This document shows, piece by piece, positions 57,221-64,000 of a stretch of DNA of 64,000 nt; the stretch's first letter is position 1; each line of letters opens with the position of its first letter. The position numbers and the translations under genes are program-made. Origin of the DNA: Turritopsis dohrnii (taxonomy: Eukaryota > Cnidaria > Hydrozoa > Anthoathecata > Oceaniidae); the NCBI GenBank assembly GCA_027922465.2, contig BQMF02000338.1, positions 124,001 to 188,000 on the forward strand, in the 5' to 3' direction. The notes below the pieces were generated by a model. The model saw nothing but the letters and a program-made list of their open reading frames with translations. It was not told the DNA's origin and ran no database searches.

Positions 57221-57556
57221 ATGCTGGATGAAAAGGAACGCGGAACGAACGAAATTTGTTTTGGTAACGCGCGCTGTAATTTATTTATTTACAAATCAAT
57301 TAAAAATGGTTCTCATGGCTGTGGAAATGGGGGGAACGTCAACCATGTCTGCCTTTTATTAGATTTTCCTGAACAATTTAAGATGCTTGGTACTTTGTCT
57401 ATCTGCCTGTCTTCCAGCCAACTTTATGTCTTTTGTTTTTGTTTGCTTCAATATGGTTGCAATGAATGTGATTATTTTAGCTGTTCTTCAACTGAAATCT
57501 TTTCTTTTATTAAGTCAGAAAAAAGAAAAGTGTATATAAAACCATTAAAGAAATGA
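57221..57556 (+). other. Open frame of 111 codons, no known domain
   Basis: Begins MLDEKERGTNEICFGNARC and is Cys-rich overall. No recognised domain, signal peptide or homologous copy elsewhere in the window. It lies inside the long Helitron-like unit and may be chance or captured sequence. I do not assign a function. Confidence 0.2.
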
Positions 57557-58307
57557 AGCACATGGTTAAATTATGAAGTTGAGAGGGTTCTGCACAACGA
57601 AACTGTCCTACAAAAAAGAAGCGTTATTGGATGGATTTTTCTTCAGTTTATATTTTATCGAGTTTATGCATTATTTTGTGTTATGGTGGTGGTATATAAT
57701 TGTTTACGTACTATTATGCCTGGGTGTATATATAAGTTTTGCATTATGTTTTTATTTGTTACTTTTTATCTTCTGGGTAACTTTGTGTTTTTAGTTATTG
57801 TTTTTAGGATATGCGTACTTGAATTTCCTTTTTGTTTTTTGTTTCTTTTTGTTTTGTTTTTTATTTTGTATTACAATTGAGATATTATTCTTTTAGGCAA
57901 TAATAAAAAAGCATAAAGAAATGAAACTCATGGTTTAAATCATGATGATTTTGGGAAGAACAGACTATATATATATAATTTCAAAATTCATTAATGTTTA
58001 CAGTCCAGAAGTAACTTTGGAACAAAAGAAAAAGTTGGAAGGTATCAATTTGTTTTGAATTAACATTTTGTAATGTTTGGTTTTGTGGTAAACAGTTCTG
58101 TGTTATATATTGCCATTTTTTTTACATTAAAGTTACTTCTCTTCTGCATATAAATATATATTCTGAGCCATGTTGCTATTTGTTTCTGTTTTTAATCTTC
58201 TGAATGTAATAATGCATTAATGCCTGTAAAAAACTTTTACACAAGTGAAATTCTGCGACAGAACGCATACTGAACATGGGTGGCGAGCGACGCCGCCTTG
58301 GCGGCTA

Positions 58308-58846
58308 TCTTATTATACTAATTCGCGTGCGTGTGTAACACATTTAACTTAGAGAGTGGTGGTTTTTTTTCAAATTTACGGTCAAAATCTTCTTAATCGT
58401 GGTCATTTTTTCGTTAGACCATTGATAATCGAGGATTAGTATAATAGCACGCGGCGTGACGTCAGTTATTTTTACCTTATCACGGGGGAACCATTGCATT
58501 GCATCCCCAATCGAACGCGACGTTTTTGGGGAAATATCTCGAGAACCAATAGGGATAACTGACGTTTTTTAGGGTCCGCGATACGGGTGATTGAGTGACG
58601 CATCATTTGGGCCTAAATTTAATTTGGTACTGTGGATATGACGTCATTAAAATCTTTAATTCACGATATCTCTGCAACGGTTGATCGTAGCGAAACGATC
58701 CCATACACTTTTTTGATCAGCTTTTGGAGCTCTACAACATGGGAACACTTTCCAGTCACGATTTTGTGATTTAATTTTTGGTCGCCTATTTTCGACACAT
58801 CCTTTTCGAAATCATAGCCGTAAAAAACTTTTACGCGAGATACTAG
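58308..58846 (+). mobile_element. Helitron-like unit 1
   Basis: 539 bp. Starts TCTTATTATACTAATTCGCG after an A. It has the 3' hairpin GTAAAAAACTTTTAC and ends CTAG (58843-58846) directly followed by the TC of unit 2. TGACGTCA at 58457 and 58639. Non-coding. Confidence 0.78.
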
Positions 58847-59400
58847 TCTACTTATACTAATTCGCAATGTGTGTAACACATTTAACTTAGAGAGTGTTTT
58901 GTTTTTGTTTTTTTAATGGTCAAAATCTTCTTAATCGTGGTCATTTTTTCGTTAGACCATTGATAATTGACGATTAGTATAATAGCACGCGGCGTGACGT
59001 CAGTTTCATTCATATCACGGGGAATCCTTGCATTGCATCCCCAATCGAACGCGACGTTTTTGGGGAAATATCTCGAGAACCAATAGGGATAACTGACGTT
59101 TTTTAGGGTCCGCGATACGGGTGATGGGGTGACGCAACATTTGGGCCTAAATTTTATTTGGTACTGCGGCTATGACGTCACAAAATCTTTGATTGATGAT
59201 ATCTCTCCAACGGTTGGTCGTAGCGAAACGATTCCATACATTTTTTTGATCAGTTTTTCAAGCTCTACAACATGGGTACATTTTCCAGTCCCGATTCCGT
59301 AATCAAAATTTTCGTCACGGGGTTCGCACACAGGAACGCGGGATTTCTGCAGATCCTTTTCGAAATTCAAGCCGTAAAAAACTTTTACGCGAGATACTAG
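58847..59400 (+). mobile_element. Helitron-like unit 2
   Basis: 554 bp. Starts TCTACTTATACTAATTCGC and ends hairpin, GCGAGATA, CTAG (59397-59400), with the TC of unit 3 next. TGACGTCA at 58995 and 59173. About 90 percent like unit 1 by eye. Confidence 0.8.
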
Positions 59401-59894
59401 TCTATATATACTAATTCGCGTGTGTGCATCCCACTTTTAATTTAGAGAGTGTTGGTTTTTTTGTTTTTTAATGGTCAAAATCTTCTTAATCGTGGTCATT
59501 TTTTCGTTAGGCCACTGATAATTGACGATTAGTATAATAGCACGCGGCGTGACGTCAGTTTTTTTTATCTCATCACGGGACAACCATTGCATTGCATCCC
59601 CAATCGAACGCGACGTTTTTGGGGAAATATCTCGAGAACCAATAGGGATAACTGACGTTTTCAAGGGTCCGCGATACGAGTGATGGGGTGACACAACACT
59701 TGGTCCTAAATTTTATTTGGTACTGCGGCTATGACGTCACAAAATCTTTGATCGACGATATCTCTGCAATGGTTGATCGTAGCGAATCGATCCCATACAC
59801 TTTTTTGATCAGCTTTTCGAGCTCTACAACATGGGAACACTTTCCAGTCACGATTTCTTCTCCGACAGCGAAAGCTTGCTTATTTGCCGCCATA
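59401..59894 (+). mobile_element. Helitron-like unit 3, lacking its 3' hairpin
   Basis: Starts TCTATATATACTAATTCGCG and carries TGACGTCA at 59550 and 59732. The sequence after CCAGTCACGATTTC is replaced by about 30 unrelated bases before the next head, so the hairpin/CTAG end is missing. Confidence 0.72.
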
Positions 59895-61507
59895 TCTATA
59901 TCCTAATACGCGCTGTGCATCCAGTTTTTAACTTGGTAAGTGTGAAAAAAGACTGGGGACGAAATGTTTCTATGGAAAATTCAATACGGCATCTTTAGAA
60001 AGTGAGTAACTGAGTGTACTGTGTGCACATCCACAATTAGTATATGCTCCTCCGTTTGGTTCTTTTTTGGTTTCGCACTGAAAATCTGCCGAAAAACGTC
60101 AATGGAGAAGCGCGAGCAATGCAATGTTTTTCGTTCGAAATTGGTTAACGATCATTTTGTAGCAGTAAAAACAAAAACAAAAAACTTCACGAACACGAAG
60201 ATAGTTTTTTTTAAAACGAAGATCTTTAATTTTATTGTTTTAGTCGTTTTCGGAGAAAGATCGTATCGTAAAGATTGAATTAACAAGTGTAAGTTTTGAG
60301 ACTTTTTTCGTCTTTTTCCATTTAATTCATTTTTGACTGTTTGGTAGGCTGGAACTATACTCATGATAATTTAATAACTTTTTCTATGTTTGCTTTCCGA
60401 TTTGGATAAGAAATCAAGTTTGTGTTTTGTTTTATTTTGCTTTCCTTTTTTGTTTGTGTGTATGTGTAGCATTTTGTTTATTATGATATGGTTTTCATTG
60501 CTCATGGAAATCTTCTTTTTTTAGTTTAAAATAATTACGAAAGAATTTAACAAGTCTAAATGCTTGAGTGTTTTGGTAAAGAACAGACTATTAAAATAAC
60601 GAATGGTATCGAATCTTAGTGGATAAAAAAAGCAACATTATCAGGTATAATTCCGCATATCATTTACATGGCGTTTTTATTCTTCTTCATAACATATCTT
60701 TTATTTCTTTTTTGACTGTTTGGTAGGCTGAAGCTAAACTCATGATCTTTTAATAAATATTCCCTGTTCCTACCCATATGTTTGCTTCAAGTTTGCGTTC
60801 GTTCTTTTAGTTTGCTTTTGTTTGTGCGTATATGTAGCTAAATATGTTTTTATGATTAATAGAAATCTTCTTTTTTAGGTAAAATTAATTATGAAAGAAT
60901 AAATAAATTCGACATTGTAATATGAAGGGTGTTTGGTAAAGAACTGACTAATGAAATAACGAATGCTATCGAATCTTATTGGAGTAAAGAAGCAACGTTA
61001 GCAGGTATAATTCCGTTTATCATTCATATTTCCTTTGGCGTTTTTATTTTTCACTACACGCCAAGGCAGCTTTGTTTACCACCCATTATCATTAAAGACT
61101 GTAAGAACAAAATTCCCACCTATTGCCCTTTGCTATGCGCCATCTTAACCAACAAATACAGCAGCCACTTCATCCATCGTGACATGAGGTTTTTTTTGTG
61201 TCTGTGTCAAAATCTACATTTTATGTTTCGTAATCACCTCTTTCTCTTTTCACGATGAACTGAAATCTTACGACATTTTAATAATGACGTTAGATTAAAA
61301 AATAGTGCCGCCTCTGCGTAGCCTTACGTCAAATATATGTAGGAAAAACCGTTTAAAAAAAGTTAAATATTTCACTCCCTAAATTAGAAGTGGTATGCAC
61401 AGCTCCGATTATGATAACTTTTTATTTCTATAAATGTTCGACACGGGTGTGAGCGATGCGTCGTTTTGAGAAATGCAACAGTAAAAAGTTTTTACACGGG
61501 ATACTAG
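59895..61507 (+). mobile_element. Helitron-like unit 4 (long form)
   Basis: The head TCTATATCCTAATACGCG then GTGCATCC; the 3' end has hairpin GTAAAAAGTTTTTAC, ACGGGATA, CTAG (61504-61507). Between them are 1.5 kb unlike the short units, including a tandem duplication of about 378 bp and a 109-codon open frame at 60929-61258 (MFGKELTNEITNAIES). The insert may be captured host sequence. Confidence 0.65.
60335..61070 (+). repeat. Tandem duplication (about 378-bp period) inside unit 4
   Basis: GACTGTTTGGTAGGCTG at 60335 and 60713; AACTCATGATCTTTTAATAA-type sequence; then GTTTGGTAAAGAACTGACTA and TCAGGTATAATTCCG blocks recur. The second copy has an open segment FGKELTNEITNAIES that is interrupted in the first copy. 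Confidence 0.75.
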
Positions 61508-62069
61508 TATTATAATAATCCGCGTTGTGCATCCCACTTTTATTTTAGAGAGTGATATATTTGTTAAATTTTTACGGTCATCGTCCTCTTATGTGCGCGT
61601 AAAACCACGTAGAGGCGAGAGACACTTTTTTCACGATCATTCCAAAAGCACGCACCATCATTTGACGTCAAATTTTTTATGATCACGGGGAATCATTGCA
61701 TTGCATCCCCAATCGAACGCGACGTTTTTGGGAAAATATCTCGAGAACCAATAGGGATAACTGACGTTTTTTGGGGTCAGCGATACGGGTGATGGGGTGA
61801 CGCATCATTTGGGCCTAAATTTTATTTGGTACTGCGGATATGACGTCATCGAAATCTTTGATCAGCGATATCTCTCTAACAGTTGGTCGTAGCGAAATGA
61901 TCCCATACATTTTTTTGAACAGTTTTTCGAGCTCTACAACATGGTTACATTTTCTGTTTCGAATTCCTAAATTGAAATTTTCATCACGGGGATCGTTCAC
62001 GGGAAAGGCGATTTTGACCCATCCTTTTCGAAGTTAAGTTCGGTAAAAAGTTTTTACCCGGGATACTAG
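61508..62069 (+). mobile_element. Helitron-like unit 5
   Basis: 562 bp. Starts TATTATAATAATCCGCGTTG (TA rather than TC) and ends hairpin GTAAAAAGTTTTTAC, CCGGGATA, CTAG (62066-62069). TGACGTCA at 61673 and 61841. A few bases of a further head (TATCGATACGCGG) follow before gypsy sequence begins. Confidence 0.75.
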
Positions 62070-62126
62070 TATATATCATATATCGATACGCGGCTTATCC
62101 GACAAACACTGTATACACTGTAACTT

Positions 62127-63900
62127 TTGTACGCAATGATACCCGTCGATGCTGAGAGAAAGGATAGTAGGTGGTATAAGGTTGAGGAAATGTGCCGAGC
62201 AGCAGAAAAGGCAGAGGGAATGCACTTGCGAGGCAACAAAAAGGAGGATTCAGTTCAGGCAATTTATCAACGGAGGAATCCGTCAGCACCAAAGGCTTAC
62301 TACAACCGTAACCAAGCAGCCACAGGGACTAAACCACCAGGAAAACCACGCTCAACGATAAACTGTAAATTCTGTACTCGCGCCCATTTATTTGGAAGAG
62401 ATAACTGTCCAGCATTGGGCCAAACATGCATCTCTTGCAAACAACAGAATCGTTTTGCAGCCAGCTCCATTTGCCGAACAAAGAGAGTACGGGGGGTCAG
62501 CGACAACCTACCCGTTCTTGAAGAAAATGATCCCAATTCTCTAGAAGTGAACTCGCTATTCCTTGGCCGAGTAAAAGACAACACATAGCAGGAAGAAATC
62601 AACACACAAGATTGGACAATTGACCTGAAAACAACAAAAGGAACTTTAAACATGAATATTGACACAGGGGCAGACGTTTCGCTCATTGGAGTCAACCATC
62701 TTAACTTATTCGGGTTGACACAACAGGAAATTAGACCGACAATAAAAACACTTTGCGGATCAGCAAACACTAAGCTGAATTGCCTGGGTTACATAAGATC
62801 AGACATCAGATTCCGCACCGAAACAACACAACAGACATTCTATGTGTGCCCAAACGCAACACAAGCACTCTTGGGGAAGTCAGCCATCACCTCAATGAAC
62901 ATTTTGCAAGTAAACAATACCACAGCACAAAGGGACTTCACCAAAGAATTCCCCAAAGTTTTCAATGGACTGGGGAAAATGTCAACAAAACCAGTCGAAA
63001 TCAAACTCAAGGGAGAAGTTACGCCCTACCATATATCTGAACCTAGACACATGACCCTCCCAATGCTGCAACCCATTAAGGAGGAACTGGAGCGTATGCT
63101 AAGCCTAGGAGTTATCAGGAAAGTGGACGAGCCGATGGAATGGTGTCATCCAATGGTGGCAGAAAAGAAGTCAGGTCGAGGCATCGAGGCATAGACTTAA
63201 CAAAATTGAATACCAACGTCCAACGCGAGTTTTACCAACTAGAAAGTGTTGACGATACACTGGCAAAGCTAGGGAAGGACTGTAGCGTCATGAGTAAGCT
63301 AGACGCAAACTCGGGGTGCTGGCAAATGCCACTGGATGAAAAAGGCCAGTCGAAAGCTACATTCATAACAGCATTTGGAAGGTTTTGCCCAACCAGGGGA
63401 CCGTTCAATTTGACGTCGATGCAAGATATCTTCAACAAACGCTTGGACGAAGTCATTGACGGATTCTAAGGGGTTGCACAATCCACTGGCGATCTCCTCG
63501 TGCACGGTGAGGACACCCGCGAACATGACCAGAGAATGTATGCACTCCTGACGAAACTAGCAGACAACGGAATAACCTTGAATACGAAGAAGTGCAAATT
63601 CCACCGTACAAAGTTAGACGTTCTCGGTCACCGTATTTCACCACAAGGAATACAACCACTGGATGACAAGCTAGAGGCTGTCAAGAAATTCAAGAAGCCA
63701 ACCAATGTGGCAGAGCTGAGGAGATTCATGGGAATGGCACAACAACTAGCAAAGTTCACGCCACATCTAGCCGAAGCCTCGTCACCACTGAGAGACCTGT
63801 CTGAGAAACCTTCAGACAGTTCACCAGAGAATGGCAGTTCCAATACACATTCAGCAGTCCCAGATATCCACAGTCTAATGGATTTGCAGAAAGCATGGTG
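62127..63900 (+). pseudogene. Ty3/gypsy gag-pol fragment with several breaks
   Basis: The first frame (62127-62588) is the end of gag with a cysteine cluster (CKFCTRAHLFGRDNC and CISCKQQ). TAG at 62586-62588 is in frame with the next stretch (62652-63194): aspartic protease DTGADVSLIG and the RT entry EPRHMTLPMLQPIKEEL. An 8-bp tandem CGAGGCAT near 63177 shifts frame into RT (IDLTKLN, MSKLDANSGCWQMPL, FGRFCPTRGPF). TAA at 63467-63469 precedes the catalytic site, which reads STGDLL, so the first of the two Asp residues is Gly. From 63500 the thumb is open (GHRISPQGIQPL, LRRFMGMAQQL). It ends in a deletion junction near 63845. Confidence 0.82.
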
Positions 63901-64000
63901 AAATCTGTCAAGAAACTCATCAAGAAATGTGACCGCTCCAACGAAGACATCTTGAAGGGACTTATTATTATGATTATCAGAAACACACCACTTTGCTGCG
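63845..64000 (+). pseudogene. Integrase C-terminal part joined by deletion, off window edge
   Basis: After the RT thumb, and in another frame, the sequence reads YPQSNGFAESMVKSVKKL.. with the integrase catalytic Glu context, then IIRNTPLC at the window end. RNase H and the front of integrase are missing, so this element also carries a large internal deletion. Confidence 0.75.

Larger units (their letters stand above)
56305..58260 (+). mobile_element. Helitron-like unit 0 (long form)
   Basis: The head TCTTCTTATTATACTAATCC, then GTGCATCCCACTTTTA and GTCAAAATCTTCTTAATCGT, matches the short units and then departs near 56410. The 3' hairpin GTAAAAAACTTTTAC is at about 58225-58240, but no CTAG follows, so this end is eroded. 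The 1.8 kb inside holds a tandem duplication (period about 328 bp) and open frames with no known domain. Confidence 0.6.

Noticed and set aside
60021..60278. 85-codon frame in Helitron unit 4
   Set aside because: Low-complexity Lys/Thr/Phe composition, no domain and no second copy; not supported as a gene.
58661..62037. Repeated minus-strand peptides containing HVVELEKLIKKMYGIVSLRP as a conserved protein
   Set aside because: They recur only because the Helitron-like units are repeats. Frames are short, start and stop differently in each unit, and no domain is known.

Overview
The window is genomic DNA from an intron-rich, AT-rich animal. Split genes with GT/AG introns, a canonical eIF4G, a TRIM-type RING/B-box gene and a dense mix of transposon families point to an invertebrate metazoan. 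The Mutator-like transposase, Mag-like gag and CENP-B/pogo remnants fit a cnidarian best, but the phylum is an inference. No bacterial operons, rRNA genes, CRISPR arrays or convincing tRNA genes are visible.

Layout. (1) 284-14727 (+): the 3' part of a translation initiation factor eIF4G gene. About 20 exons are visible, with the eIF4E-binding motif, MIF4G, MA3 and W2 domains; the 5' exons lie off the left edge. A 7.7 kb first visible intron holds several small inverted-repeat elements. (2) 15.7-17.8 kb: two pogo/Tigger-type elements. (3) 19948-26371: a structurally complete LTR retrotransposon with 137-bp LTRs and a GCAAG target duplication. Its gag and pol share a frame and are separated by one TGA in a CTAG context, and a 702-bp DNA element sits inside its polypurine tract. 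(4) 26608-30798 (+): a TRIM-like gene of four coding exons, with transposons in its introns. (5) 32-41 kb: transposon-rich, gene-poor DNA, including a 3.5 kb LINE on the minus strand and a decayed Mutator-like transposase. (6) 42337-45090 (+): a partial second copy of eIF4G. Its exons still splice in silico into one open frame of about 431 codons that keeps MIF4G but has lost the eIF4E-binding motif, MA3 and W2. (7) 45.6-53.7 kb: a second LINE carrying a five-level nest of inserted elements. (8) 53.8-56.3 kb: decayed Ty3/gypsy fragments. (9) 56305-62069: a head-to-tail array of Helitron-like units. (10) 62.1-64.0 kb: another broken Ty3/gypsy element running off the edge.

The most interesting features are the eIF4G-derived, MIF4G-only second locus (with signs of patchy gene conversion), the tandem Helitron-like array with paired TGACGTCA palindromes, the leaky-type stop between gag and pol, and a set of CAG...CTG elements that all made 5-bp target duplications. 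Only two loci look like functioning host genes (eIF4G and the TRIM gene); the second eIF4G locus is a possible third. All coordinates and domain calls come from reading the sequence; no database search or alignment was run.
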